The notes under the pieces were generated by a model that saw only the letters and a list, made by a program, of their open reading frames with translations, made no database searches and was not told where the DNA came from. Shown piece by piece: positions 51,353 to 59,834 of a DNA stretch of 64,000 nucleotides (position 1 is its first letter; each line of letters starts with the position of its first letter). The stretch is from Spirochaetaceae bacterium (GTDB lineage Bacteria; Spirochaetota; Spirochaetia; B11-G9): positions 1-64,000 of the forward strand of contig WGCU01000077.1 in NCBI GenBank assembly GCA_015493635.1, written 5' to 3'. A program made the position numbers and the translations under genes.

Positions 51353-51381
51353 ATTATACAACAAGGCGGCTTGTTGATCAA
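51353..51381 (-). promoter_or_regulatory. Promoter of the second sugar ABC operon
   Basis: On the minus strand: TTGATC (51381-51376), 17-bp spacer, TATAAT (51358-51353). The leader to the 51268 ATG is about 78 bases. Confidence 0.8.
51359..51376. promoter_or_regulatory. Operator-like palindrome inside the promoter spacer
   Basis: CAACAAG GCGG CTTGTTG: perfect 7-bp arms with a 4-base centre, filling the whole space between -35 and -10. A repressor bound here would exclude RNA polymerase. No regulator gene is adjacent. Confidence 0.65.
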
Positions 51382-51451
51382 GTTTTTATTAAATATGTTT
51401 TTCAAATACTGTTTATGATCGTTTTTGGAAGTTTAAAGTATTTCACTTTTT

Positions 51452-51480
51452 TTGATATGCATTCTTTTTTGTTATATACT
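51452..51480 (+). promoter_or_regulatory. Promoter of the DOMON-domain gene
   Basis: TTGATA (51452-51457), 17-bp spacer, TATACT (51475-51480). The leader is short and carries AAGGAG before the ATG. Confidence 0.75.
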
Positions 51481-51500
51481 GTCATCAAGGAGTGAAATAA

Positions 51501-52034
51501 ATGACAAAAAAAATAGTATTTATATGCCTGTTCATTTTACTCGCGGGAGCACCCTCCCTGATATTTTCCCAGGAACAGCCTGTATCTCCTGCACTGCAAT
51601 ACAAAGAAATAACCACCGCTCAGATAACCTTTAAGTGGACCATCAGTGAAGGTAATCTGTACGTTATTCTTTCCGCACCGACAGACGGCTGGGTTTCCGT
51701 AGGATTTGATCCGACACGAATGATGAAAGACGCAAATATAATTATCGGCTACGTTAAAGGAACTGAAGTTGTTATTGACGACCAGTTCGGAATAAGAACG
51801 ACATCCCACAAACCGGATACAGAGCTGGGAGGAACGAACGATGTTACCGTTTTGGGAGGCAGTGACACCGGAGGCATAACTACCCTCAGATTCTCCATTC
51901 CGCTTGATTCAAGGGATACCTTTGACCGGAAGATTGAAAAGGGGAATGAGTACACCATACTTGTTGCATACGGAGCAAGAGACAATCTGACATCGTACCA
52001 CAATAAAAGAGGAAAGGTAAAAATCACATTTTAA
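51501..52034 (+). CDS. Exported DOMON-domain protein
   Basis: 177 residues. A signal peptide (about 1-23, ...LIFS|QEQ) precedes one DOMON beta-sandwich (about 40-177) with GWVSVGFDPTRMMKDANIIIGYVKG and RFSIPLDSRD. DOMON domains bind haem or sugars; the histidine/methionine pair needed for haem is partly present (M74/M75 and H85-region residues), so either ligand is possible. It stands alone between the sugar operon and the two-component system. Confidence 0.82.
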   Translation: MTKKIVFICLFILLAGAPSLIFSQEQPVSPALQYKEITTAQITFKWTISEGNLYVILSAPTDGWVSVGFDPTRMMKDANIIIGYVKGTEVVIDDQFGIRTTSHKPDTELGGTNDVTVLGGSDTGGITTLRFSIPLDSRDTFDRKIEKGNEYTILVAYGARDNLTSYHNKRGKVKITF

Positions 52035-52096
52035 TTGTTCTCAAATAACATATTTCATGAATTTCATAACAATATTTGCTAACTTATAACTTTTTC

Positions 52097-52125
52097 TTGA
52101 CAAAAAGCTGTTTTTGTTGGAAAAT
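52097..52125 (+). promoter_or_regulatory. Promoter of the two-component system
   Basis: TTGACA (52097-52102), 17-bp spacer, GAAAAT (52120-52125; weak -10). AGGAGG follows before the ATG at 52144. Confidence 0.5.
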
Positions 52126-52143
52126 AGTACAGGAGGATAAGAT

Positions 52144-52533
52144 ATGGGTAAAATTTATGTAATAGACGATGATCCTGATATTATTGATTTTCTGACCCTT
52201 GTCCTTGAAAAAGAGGGCCATTCTGTCGGTTTCCAAACCGATGAACAGAATGCGCCGAAAAACGCAGCTACCTTTGGAGCAGACCTTATTATTCTGGATG
52301 TTATCTTTCCGGAAAACGACAGTGCCGGGTTTGAAATTGCCCGGGAGCTAAAACATAGCAACCAGACAAAAAAAATCCCCATTATCATTCTTTCTGCTGT
52401 CAATCAAATGGGGAATTATTCGGGAAGTTTTTCCAACAGAGACAAGAACGACATCTATCTTCCCATAGAGGAATTCACTGAAAAACCCATTGAACCGGCA
52501 AAACTTATCAAGATAGTACAGAAACTTCTATGA
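52144..52533 (+). CDS. Single-domain response regulator
   Basis: 129 residues, only a CheY-like receiver domain. Acidic pocket DDD (8-10), phospho-acceptor D52 in LDVIFP, and the conserved lysine in FTEKPIEP. A loop with an insertion (NQMGNYSGSFSNRDKNDIYL) lies before the final strand. With no output domain it must act by protein contact. It overlaps the sensor kinase gene by 4 bases, so the two are partners. Confidence 0.9.
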   Translation: MGKIYVIDDDPDIIDFLTLVLEKEGHSVGFQTDEQNAPKNAATFGADLIILDVIFPENDSAGFEIARELKHSNQTKKIPIIILSAVNQMGNYSGSFSNRDKNDIYLPIEEFTEKPIEPAKLIKIVQKLL

Positions 52534-53714
52534 GTATCCAGCAATCCTTTCCTCATTCCTCTATAGCTATTGTAGGAATGGGGAAAGGAGGTACATCAAT
52601 TTTAAAGCTGCTTCTGCAAATCACGGGAGCCACGGTAAAGTATATTTGTGATACCAATCCAAAAACTGAAGGGATGATTCTTGGTTCCAGAATTGGTATT
52701 ACCTGCTTAACAGAACTTAAGGGTTCTGATGTTGTAAGAGACAGATCCCTCAATCTGATTTTTGAAGCTACCGGCAAAAAGGATATTTTTGAATATCTAC
52801 AGGAAGAAGTAGCTACATACTGCACTGTTATCGGTGCCGTCGGGGCTCGGGTAATTTATTACCTTCTCGACGGACAGCAAAAAATTACCGAAGAGCTGCA
52901 GCAGTGCAAGCTGATCCTCTCAGAAAAGGTAATGGAGAGAACGGAAGAACTTGAAAAAAGCAACCTGGAATTACAACGGCAGATTAATGACTATCAGGAA
53001 CTGAATAAAAAATTACATCAGATCAATGAAGAAAAAACAAAATATCTTGTAAATGCGACACATCAGCTAAAAGCGCCCTTTGCAGCTATTCAAAGTTACA
53101 CCGAGCTGCTTCTCGACGGTTACGCGGATACCTTTTCCGAAAAAGCGGAATCAATACTACGAAAGATGAAAGACCGCTGTATCCTTCTTTCCAGTTCCAT
53201 TAAAGAGATGCTGGAACTGGCAAATTTAAATTCATTTCTTGAAGAGAATTTACAGACGGATACGGAGAATCTTGACACCATTTTGCAAAAGGTTGTTGAT
53301 TCTTTGCATCCTCTTATAAAAAGAAAGCACATGATCGTTACGTTTCATTCCGGGAAGAGGCCCCATATAATCCGATGCAATAAAAAACAGATTGAAGCTC
53401 TCGCACAGATCCTTCTGGAAAACGCGGTTAATTATTCAGACCCGGGAATGCCGATTGATATCCTGATCAAGAAGGACAAGGGAGGCAGAATACTTTTTTC
53501 AGTTTCTGATAAGGGAATAGGAATCGATAAAAAGAATTTGCAGAATATCTTTAAAGAATATTTCAGGACAAACAGAGGCGTACAAAAATCCTACAATGGA
53601 AGCGGTCTTGGACTTGCAATTGCAAAACGGATAGCAGAGCTTCACCGCAGTGATATCTCTGTTGACAGCATCTCCGGCGAAGGTTCTGTTTTTAAAATAG
53701 AGTTTCCCAAGTAA
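52530..53714 (+). CDS. Sensor histidine kinase with Rossmann-like N-terminal domain
   Basis: 394 residues, no membrane segment. Residues 11-115 look like a nucleotide-binding Rossmann domain: SIAIVGMGKGGTSILKLL (GMGKGG at 16-21), then CDTNPKTEGM and LNLIFEATGKKDIF, as in NAD-binding dehydrogenases. A coiled coil (about 115-172) leads to HisKA, with the phospho-acceptor H178 in NATHQLKAPFAAIQSY, and HATPase_c with GIGIDKKNLQNIFKEYF and NGSGLGLAIAKRIAELH. It probably senses NAD(H)/NADP(H) or another nucleotide in the cytoplasm (inference). It is 490 bases from the hydrogenase cluster start, with a convergent cupin gene between. Confidence 0.85.
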   Translation: MSIQQSFPHSSIAIVGMGKGGTSILKLLLQITGATVKYICDTNPKTEGMILGSRIGITCLTELKGSDVVRDRSLNLIFEATGKKDIFEYLQEEVATYCTVIGAVGARVIYYLLDGQQKITEELQQCKLILSEKVMERTEELEKSNLELQRQINDYQELNKKLHQINEEKTKYLVNATHQLKAPFAAIQSYTELLLDGYADTFSEKAESILRKMKDRCILLSSSIKEMLELANLNSFLEENLQTDTENLDTILQKVVDSLHPLIKRKHMIVTFHSGKRPHIIRCNKKQIEALAQILLENAVNYSDPGMPIDILIKKDKGGRILFSVSDKGIGIDKKNLQNIFKEYFRTNRGVQKSYNGSGLGLAIAKRIAELHRSDISVDSISGEGSVFKIEFPK

Positions 53715-53725
53715 AATTTATCATA

Positions 53726-54046
53726 TTATAGAGCCCGGGATACGACATACACATACTTCAAAATGTTACCGCCCGTATTTTTAACATTATGTTCTGTTTC
53801 CGGGGGACAGTAAAAAAAAGTACCTTCGTGTAAGGCGGCAGGATCCCTGCCGGAGATAAGAAACTCTCCCTTCCCTTCAAGTACGATAATGAGCTCCTCA
53901 CGGTCGTTTGTACTATGGATCCCCACTGTTTCTCCCGGCCGCAACCGTACCAGTCCTGAACGCATAACAACACTTTCCGGAAATCCTCGTAAAATTCGTG
54001 AGAACCCCGCTTCCTTCTCTTCCGGAATAATAAGTTTTGGTTCCAT
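53726..54046 (-). CDS. Small cupin-domain protein
   Basis: 106 residues. A single beta-barrel cupin with VRLRPGETVGIHSTNDREELIIVLEGKGEFLISG and FYCPPETEHNVKNTGG; histidines and a glutamate at the usual metal sites (HSTNDREE, ETEHNV). No enzyme activity can be named. The ATG at 54046 is preferred because GGGAGG lies 4 bases upstream. Divergent from hypF; convergent with the sensor kinase gene at an 11-base gap. Confidence 0.82.
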   Translation of the reverse strand: MEPKLIIPEEKEAGFSRILRGFPESVVMRSGLVRLRPGETVGIHSTNDREELIIVLEGKGEFLISGRDPAALHEGTFFYCPPETEHNVKNTGGNILKYVYVVSRAL

Positions 54047-54125
54047 AATACCTCCCTGTTGACCGTAAGTATACTTCATTATTTATCTTTTTGCTATCAT
54101 TATTTTATATTTTAGTATATTTTAT

Positions 54126-54154
54126 TTGATTTATCATATTTATTGTGATATATT
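54126..54154 (+). promoter_or_regulatory. Candidate promoter of the hyp-hydrogenase operon
   Basis: TTGATT (54126-54131), 17-bp spacer, TATATT (54149-54154), in a very AT-rich stretch. The leader to the hypF ATG at 54204 is about 43 bases. A TTGTGA half-site (54143-54148) overlaps the spacer end, but no second half is visible. Confidence 0.5.
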
Positions 54155-54203
54155 TTTAGTAATTGATATATCTTATACTTTCTCCTCGATATCGGAGATG
54201 TTG

Positions 54204-56513
54204 ATGAAAGGGTTCGAATTACAAGCAACCGCTCCTCTTTCAGCCAGAGTTATATCTGTGGATGGGAGAATTCAGGGAGTAGGGTTCAGGCCTTTTTTGT
54301 ACCGTCTTGCTGAAAAGTATGAATTAACGGGCTGGGTGAAGAACTGCACCGATGGAGTCCGCATATACATCGAAGGGCCTGAAAACAAAGTGCACTTGTT
54401 TATTAACGGGATCACATTAGACGCACCGGCTGCAGCCAAGGTACATTCTGTTCACGTCTCACCGGCAGCACAGGAATTCCTGCCCCGGTTTTCTATTCTT
54501 CCTTCAGAATCAGAAAAAACGAATGCTGCCATTTCTGAAATTCCTCCGGATATAGCAGTCTGTAAAGAGTGCCTTTCAGACATGAAATCCCATGGGTCAC
54601 GGCTAAACTATTTCTTTACAAACTGTACCAACTGCGGTCCCCGGTTCACTATCATCAAAGCCCTTCCCTATGACAGGGAAAGTACAACGATGGTTCCCTT
54701 TACCATGTGCGGTAACTGTCAAAAAGAATACAGAGAGGTAACAGACAGAAGGTTTCACGCGCAGCCGGTCAGCTGTCTTAAGTGCGGTCCGTCTTATACC
54801 TTTCAGAGTAAAGATGAAACAATCACCAATGACCGGTTAATTTTACAGAAAATCAGGGAGATAGTAGCAAACGGCGGTATATGCGCCATTAAAGGGCTGG
54901 GAGGTTACCACCTGGTCTGTGATCCCTTTAACACTGAAGCTGTTGAAAGATTGCGTAAAGTAAAGAAACGCGAAGGCAAGCCTTTTGCCGTTATGTTTCC
55001 CACCGTAGAGGAAATAAGGAACCATGTGCAGGTATCCGAAACCGAAGAAAAAGCCTTAACCTCTTCTGCCGCCCCGATTGTACTTTTGAAACTCCGCAGA
55101 GGAACCTCAATCTCCTCCGTTGTGTACAGAAACCTGCCGGCACTGGGATGTATCCTCCCCTACACCCCCTTCTACCATGCTCTTTTCTCCATTACCGGAC
55201 TGAAAGCTCTCGTTCTTACGAGCGGTAATATCTCTCATCAGACCCTTGTTACCGATAACAGGGAAGCTCTTTCCCTGTTTTTGGAAAGTACCGACGGAGT
55301 TGTTACGTACAACAGGGAAATCCATAACAGATGTGATGATTCAGTCGGCAGGGTATCAGCTAATATGTTTCGTCTTATCCGGCGTTCCCGGGGATGGGTC
55401 CCGGAATCCCTGCCTCTGAAAAATAATGCGGAAGGGATACTTGCCGTAGGGGCGGAACTTAAAACCTGCTTTTGTATCGGGAAAAACCACCGGGCTATTC
55501 TCAGCCAGCACATAGGCGATCTTAAAAACCCTGAAACGGTTGAAACCTTTAGCAGCACCGTTGAGCGGTTTAAACAACTTTTCCGCTTTTCTCCTTCTCT
55601 CATTGTTCACGATCTTCATCCTGACTACGCTTCTACAAGATTTGCCCGTTCTCTCGGTCTACCGGTGCTGGAAGTTCAGCATCACCATGCCCATATTGCC
55701 TCCTGCCTGGCGGAGAATGGAAAAGACGAGACCGTTATCGGTTTCAGTTATGACGGGACAGGACGTGGGGATGACGGGAATATTTGGGGAGGTGAAGTTT
55801 TACTGTGCGACCTGGAAGGGTATCAGCGTGCTTACCACCTGCCGTATCTTCCCATGCCCGGAGGCGATGCAGTTGTGGCAGAACCATGGAGAATGGCACT
55901 CTCCGTGCTTTACCGGACATACGGTAAAAACCTTTTACGGATGCCAGTTCTCTTCCTGAAAACTCAGGACCGGAACAAAATTGATATTGTTCTGAAAATG
56001 ATCGAACGGAAGATCAACACGCCCTTAACGTCAAGTATGGGACGGCTGTTTGATGCTGTCTCAGCCCTTCTTGGTCTCTGTACGAAGGCATCCTTTGACG
56101 CGGAAGCACCCATGCGTCTGGAGGCTGTTCTGAAACAGGGTGTAACAACGTTCTATCCTGTCCCGGTGACTGAAACAATTGATACCTCGCACCTCATAAC
56201 GGGAATCATTGATGACATCCTGCGGAACGTTACTCCCGGGGAAATATCGGCCAAATTTCACAACAGCATTATCCACATGACCGGTACCATAGCCGAACGT
56301 ATACGCAACCGTACCGGTGTATCGGTCTGTGCTCTCTCAGGAGGTGTTTTTATGAATGCATATCTCCTTGAAGGATGTACGAAAATACTGGAGCAAAAAG
56401 GGTTCAGTGTATTATCTCACACCGAGATCCCGTGTAATGACGGTGGAATCGCATTGGGACAGTTGGCGATAGGTGCAAAAAAACGGGAAAAAGGAGCCGC
56501 ATCATGTGTTTAA
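54204..56513 (+). CDS. hypF: [NiFe] hydrogenase carbamoyltransferase HypF
   Basis: 769 residues. It makes the carbamoyl-adenylate and thiocyanate precursor of the cyanide ligands on the active-site iron. Domains in order: acylphosphatase (about 12-100; DGRIQGVGFRPFLYRLA), two zinc-finger-like C4 motifs (CKEC...CTNC and CGNC...CLKC), YrdC-like domain (GGICAIKGLGGYHLVCD), and Kae1-like carbamoyltransferase (VQHHHAHIASCLAENG, GFSYDGTGRGDDG). The ATG at 54204 has GGAG 6 bases upstream. It starts a run of genes that all overlap. Confidence 0.95.
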   Translation: MKGFELQATAPLSARVISVDGRIQGVGFRPFLYRLAEKYELTGWVKNCTDGVRIYIEGPENKVHLFINGITLDAPAAAKVHSVHVSPAAQEFLPRFSILPSESEKTNAAISEIPPDIAVCKECLSDMKSHGSRLNYFFTNCTNCGPRFTIIKALPYDRESTTMVPFTMCGNCQKEYREVTDRRFHAQPVSCLKCGPSYTFQSKDETITNDRLILQKIREIVANGGICAIKGLGGYHLVCDPFNTEAVERLRKVKKREGKPFAVMFPTVEEIRNHVQVSETEEKALTSSAAPIVLLKLRRGTSISSVVYRNLPALGCILPYTPFYHALFSITGLKALVLTSGNISHQTLVTDNREALSLFLESTDGVVTYNREIHNRCDDSVGRVSANMFRLIRRSRGWVPESLPLKNNAEGILAVGAELKTCFCIGKNHRAILSQHIGDLKNPETVETFSSTVERFKQLFRFSPSLIVHDLHPDYASTRFARSLGLPVLEVQHHHAHIASCLAENGKDETVIGFSYDGTGRGDDGNIWGGEVLLCDLEGYQRAYHLPYLPMPGGDAVVAEPWRMALSVLYRTYGKNLLRMPVLFLKTQDRNKIDIVLKMIERKINTPLTSSMGRLFDAVSALLGLCTKASFDAEAPMRLEAVLKQGVTTFYPVPVTETIDTSHLITGIIDDILRNVTPGEISAKFHNSIIHMTGTIAERIRNRTGVSVCALSGGVFMNAYLLEGCTKILEQKGFSVLSHTEIPCNDGGIALGQLAIGAKKREKGAASCV

Positions 56514-56743
56514 GTATTCCAGCTGAAATTATTTCCATTGAAGAAAATGGAAGGGCTCTCGTAAGTGTGGGAGGCACCAGATACAAGGCAAGTTTAATCC
56601 TTGTGGATAATGTAAAACCGGGAGATTTTATTCTTCTTCACTCGGGATACGCAATAGGTAAAATTGATCCTGAGAGAGCGTATGAAACACTGCATCTCAT
56701 GGAAGGAATCAAGAGGAAGGCTGATGATACCACTCATGAGTGA
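56504..56743 (+). CDS. hypC: Hydrogenase maturation chaperone HypC
   Basis: 79 residues, normal length. It begins MCLSIPAEI, with the essential cysteine 2 that carries the Fe(CN)2CO unit between HypD and the large subunit. ASLILVDNVKPGDFILLHSGYAIGKID is typical of the small beta-barrel. It overlaps hypF by 10 bases; AAAAAGGAG lies upstream inside hypF. Confidence 0.97.
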   Translation: MCLSIPAEIISIEENGRALVSVGGTRYKASLILVDNVKPGDFILLHSGYAIGKIDPERAYETLHLMEGIKRKADDTTHE

Positions 56744-57821
56744 ATACAGGGATAAAACCCGGGTAGACGAAATTCTTACAGCAATACGTGATATATCCCG
56801 AAAACAGGTAACATTCATGGAGGTATGCGGCGGCCATACCATGGCTATCCATAAATCCGGCATTCCTTCGCTGCTTCCCTCCACCATAAAACTCTTATCC
56901 GGCCCCGGCTGCCCGGTATGTGTAACATCAAAGTACTTTATTGATGAGGCTGCGGCTCTTGCAAGAATGGATAACACCATTATTACAACCTTCGGTGATT
57001 TAATCCGCGTTCCCGGCTCACTCACCTCACTTTCCCGGGAGAAAGCGGATGGTCGAGATATACGAATGGTCTACTCCCCTCTGGATGCCCTGGCAGCTGC
57101 AAAGGAAAATCCTGATAAAAATGTAATTTTTCTGGGTATAGGATTTGAAACAACAGCACCCTCAAGCGCTGCGGCGGTTCTTGAAGCGGAAACGCTGAAG
57201 CTTGACAATTTCTACATCCTCTCAGCACATAAAGTCATGCCGCCTGCCATGTCAGCGCTCATAGACGGGGGAGTAAAGATCAATGGATATATATGCCCCG
57301 GACATGTCAGCACCATAACGGGATCTCGGATATACAAACCCCTCGTCGAGAAATACCGCATTGGATGTGTCGTTTCCGGTTTTGAGCCGCTTGATATCCT
57401 TCAGACCATATTCCTTCTTGTTAAACAGTGTGAAACAGACACTCCCGAACTGGAAAATCAATACACAAGAGCTGTTCAGGATAACGGGAACAGGAAAGCC
57501 CTCTCTCTGATGAACAAGGTTTTTGAACGTTCCGATGACTGGTGGCGGGGACTTGGAATTATACCTGACAGCGGATTGCAGTTAAAAAAACAGTACATAA
57601 AACATGACGCCCACAGGGTTTTTGAAATCAATTTTGAAAAAGGCCCCGAAGAAGAGGCCGGATGCAGATGCGGTGATGTCCTGAAAGGAACCATTTCACC
57701 TCCGGAATGTCCCCTCTTTTCCCGCGTCTGTACTCCCGGAAATCCCGTAGGAGCCTGCATGGTTTCCAGTGAAGGGGCCTGTGCCGCATGGTTCAGATAC
57801 TCAGGGGAGGCAAAACCATGA
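56724..57821 (+). CDS. hypD: Hydrogenase maturation scaffold HypD
   Basis: 365 residues. Iron-sulfur protein on which the Fe(CN)2CO moiety is assembled with HypC. Key motifs: CGGHTMAIHKSG, LLSGPGCPVCVTS, GFETTAPSSAA and the C-terminal cysteine-rich cluster region (CRCGDVLKGTISPPECPLF, SRVCTPGNPVGACMVSSEG). The ATG at 56724 has AGGAAGG just upstream; ATG at 56736 is the alternative. Overlaps hypC by 20 bases and hypE by 4. Confidence 0.95.
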   Translation: MIPLMSEYRDKTRVDEILTAIRDISRKQVTFMEVCGGHTMAIHKSGIPSLLPSTIKLLSGPGCPVCVTSKYFIDEAAALARMDNTIITTFGDLIRVPGSLTSLSREKADGRDIRMVYSPLDALAAAKENPDKNVIFLGIGFETTAPSSAAAVLEAETLKLDNFYILSAHKVMPPAMSALIDGGVKINGYICPGHVSTITGSRIYKPLVEKYRIGCVVSGFEPLDILQTIFLLVKQCETDTPELENQYTRAVQDNGNRKALSLMNKVFERSDDWWRGLGIIPDSGLQLKKQYIKHDAHRVFEINFEKGPEEEAGCRCGDVLKGTISPPECPLFSRVCTPGNPVGACMVSSEGACAAWFRYSGEAKP

Positions 57822-58825
57822 AAGGGATCATTACCATGGATCATGGAAGCGGATACGGCCGGACGTCCGAGCTTATCGAATCCCTTTTTCTTGCCTCTTT
57901 TTCCGGTACAGGGCTGTCCGACCAGGGAGATTCAGCAATTCTTAGTATCGGATCTGATCACATAGCGTTTACCACAGATTCATTCGTCATTAAACCGGTA
58001 TTTTTCCCCGGAGGAGATATCGGGAAGCTTGCCGTCTGCGGTACGGTAAATGATCTGGCCGTTTCTGGAGCCCATCCCCGGTATCTTTCCTGCGGATTCA
58101 TACTTGAGGAAGGTCTTCCGCTGGAGGATCTGGAACGTATTGTTGCATCCATGGCACAAACAGCACAAGCAGGCGGTGTAAAGATTGTTACCGGTGATAC
58201 GAAGGTTGTCGAGAAGGGTTCATGCGACAAACTGTACATCAATACAGCAGGCATAGGTACCATAAGGGAAGAATATACCCATATTACAAATGCTGAAAAG
58301 GTGAAACCCGGGGATGTCATTATCATAAACGGTACCATAGCTGAACACGGTCTTGCTGTTCTTTCATTTCGAAACTCATTTGAAAACTCAATTATCTCTG
58401 ACTGCACTCCCCTGTCCGGGCTCATAGAGAAATGTCTGGAATCGGGTGCTGATATCCGGTTCATGAGAGACGCGACCCGCGGCGGGATTGCGGCGGTTTT
58501 ATCAGAACTGGCGGTAAAAACAAAAACCGGAATAGAACTCTTTGAAAATGCAATTCCCATAAGGGATGAGGTTGCCGGACTGTGCGAGATGCTCGGGTTT
58601 GATCCTCTGTACGTTGCCAATGAGGGAAAGGTTTTAATGGCGGTATCAGAAAAGGAGGCCGGTAAAGTACTTTCAGTGCTGCATAACCATCCGGACGGGA
58701 AGAACAGCAGCATCATGGGAACCGTAACAGAGAAACATCCGGGAAGCATTGTTCTTAATACTTCCATAGGCGGCAGGCGGATCGTTGATATTCCCGCCGG
58801 AACACAGCTGCCGAGGATATGCTGA
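57818..58825 (+). CDS. hypE: Hydrogenase maturation enzyme HypE
   Basis: 335 residues. It dehydrates the carbamoyl group, placed by HypF on its C-terminal cysteine, to thiocyanate. The AIRS-like ATP-binding core is visible (MDHGSGYGRTSELI, TTDSFVIKPVFFPGGDIGKLAVCGTVNDLA, RDATRGGIAAVL). The C terminus ends PRIC, with the required terminal cysteine. GGGGAGG precedes the ATG; it overlaps hypD by 4 bases and hypA by one. Confidence 0.97.
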   Translation: MKGIITMDHGSGYGRTSELIESLFLASFSGTGLSDQGDSAILSIGSDHIAFTTDSFVIKPVFFPGGDIGKLAVCGTVNDLAVSGAHPRYLSCGFILEEGLPLEDLERIVASMAQTAQAGGVKIVTGDTKVVEKGSCDKLYINTAGIGTIREEYTHITNAEKVKPGDVIIINGTIAEHGLAVLSFRNSFENSIISDCTPLSGLIEKCLESGADIRFMRDATRGGIAAVLSELAVKTKTGIELFENAIPIRDEVAGLCEMLGFDPLYVANEGKVLMAVSEKEAGKVLSVLHNHPDGKNSSIMGTVTEKHPGSIVLNTSIGGRRIVDIPAGTQLPRIC

Positions 58826-59172
58826 TGCATGAGATGAGCGTTGTATCGAACATTATAAAGATTGCCCTCCAGACAGCGGAAGAAAATAATCTCGCAGCAG
58901 TAACGAAAATCAGAATAAAGGTAGGCAGTCAGCATCATCTGGCTCCTGATCTCATGGAATACGCTTTTTCTTTTTTTAAAAAAGATACCGCTGCCGCTGA
59001 AGCTTCCCTGGAAATCAAAAAAGTACCGGTAACCATGAAATGTCTCCGATGCGGCAGAACCTTTACCGTAAACGAAGGTATCTATATCTGTCCTGTATGT
59101 GAATCGGTACACGTGGAAATGCTGACAGGCAGAGAATTAATTATTGAAAATATAGAGGGGGAAACACAGTGA
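58825..59172 (+). CDS. hypA: Hydrogenase nickel-insertion protein HypA
   Basis: 115 residues. It delivers Ni to the large subunit with HypB. The mature N terminus MHEMS keeps histidine 2, the Ni ligand, which fixes the start at 58825 rather than 6 bases earlier. The structural zinc site is CLRC and CPVC. It overlaps the hypE stop by one base (TGATG) and hypB by 4 bases. Confidence 0.95.
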   Translation: MHEMSVVSNIIKIALQTAEENNLAAVTKIRIKVGSQHHLAPDLMEYAFSFFKKDTAAAEASLEIKKVPVTMKCLRCGRTFTVNEGIYICPVCESVHVEMLTGRELIIENIEGETQ

Positions 59173-59834
59173 AAATAGAAGTGATGAAGGCCTTGATGGA
59201 GGATAATGCCAGCAATGCCCAAAAATTACGGAATTTGTTTTCAGAAAAAGAAGTTCTGGTACTTAATCTTATCAGTTCTCCGGGATCAGGAAAAACCACT
59301 CTTCTGGAGAAAACGCTGGCGGAATTGAAGGATAGATATTCCATAGGGGTTATTGAAGGAGATATTACCACAGCGAGAGACGCTGAAAGGCTTACACAGT
59401 TCAATATACCCCAGGTAGTTATCAATACTGATGGAGCCTGTCACTTGAACGCCAACAGCATCGAAAAAGCCCTGGAGAGTTTTGATCTTGATGCGCTGGA
59501 CCTTCTTTTCGTTGAGAACGTAGGAAACCTTGTATGTCCGTCGGAGTTCGACATCGGGGAGTATGCCAAAATAGCAATGGTAAGCACCACAGAAGGAGAT
59601 GATAAACCGGCCAAGTATCCCCTCCTTTTTCAGGAGGCAAAACTTGCACTCCTGAATAAAACAGACCTTATTCCCTACACAAACTTCAATTCGGACGCTT
59701 TTTACCGGGATTTACAGAATATCAACCCCGGAATACCTGTCCTTGAGATGTCGTGCATAACCAATGACGGTCTTTCGGGCTGGTTTGAATGGATAATAGC
59801 AGAACTGAAAAAAAGGAGGATACATAATGACTGA
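59169..59834 (+). CDS. hypB: Hydrogenase nickel-incorporation GTPase HypB
   Basis: 221 residues. GTPase driving nickel transfer from HypA. P-loop SSPGSGKTTLLEKT, EGDITTARDAERL, the metal-site cysteine/histidine in DGACHLNA, ENVGNLVCP, and the guanine-binding NKTDL. It lacks the N-terminal histidine-rich nickel-storage stretch of some HypB proteins. Start codon is GTG at 59169, overlapping hypA (GTGA). It overlaps the next gene by 8 bases. Confidence 0.95.
   Translation: MKIEVMKALMEDNASNAQKLRNLFSEKEVLVLNLISSPGSGKTTLLEKTLAELKDRYSIGVIEGDITTARDAERLTQFNIPQVVINTDGACHLNANSIEKALESFDLDALDLLFVENVGNLVCPSEFDIGEYAKIAMVSTTEGDDKPAKYPLLFQEAKLALLNKTDLIPYTNFNSDAFYRDLQNINPGIPVLEMSCITNDGLSGWFEWIIAELKKRRIHND

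Noticed and set aside
54116..54180. FNR, CRP or Rex site upstream of hypF
   Set aside because: TTGAT and TTGTGA half-sites occur but no properly spaced second half; expected by chance in such AT-rich sequence.
56940..56960. CRISPR arrays, tRNA or rRNA genes anywhere in the window
   Set aside because: No regularly spaced repeats, cloverleaf-type sequences or rRNA-like conserved stretches were found when reading both strands; this entry stands for the whole window.
57958..59112. 384-codon open frame antisense to hypE and hypA
   Set aside because: The opposite strand is unmistakable hypE/hypA with all catalytic residues; the antisense product has no family features and no ribosome-binding site.
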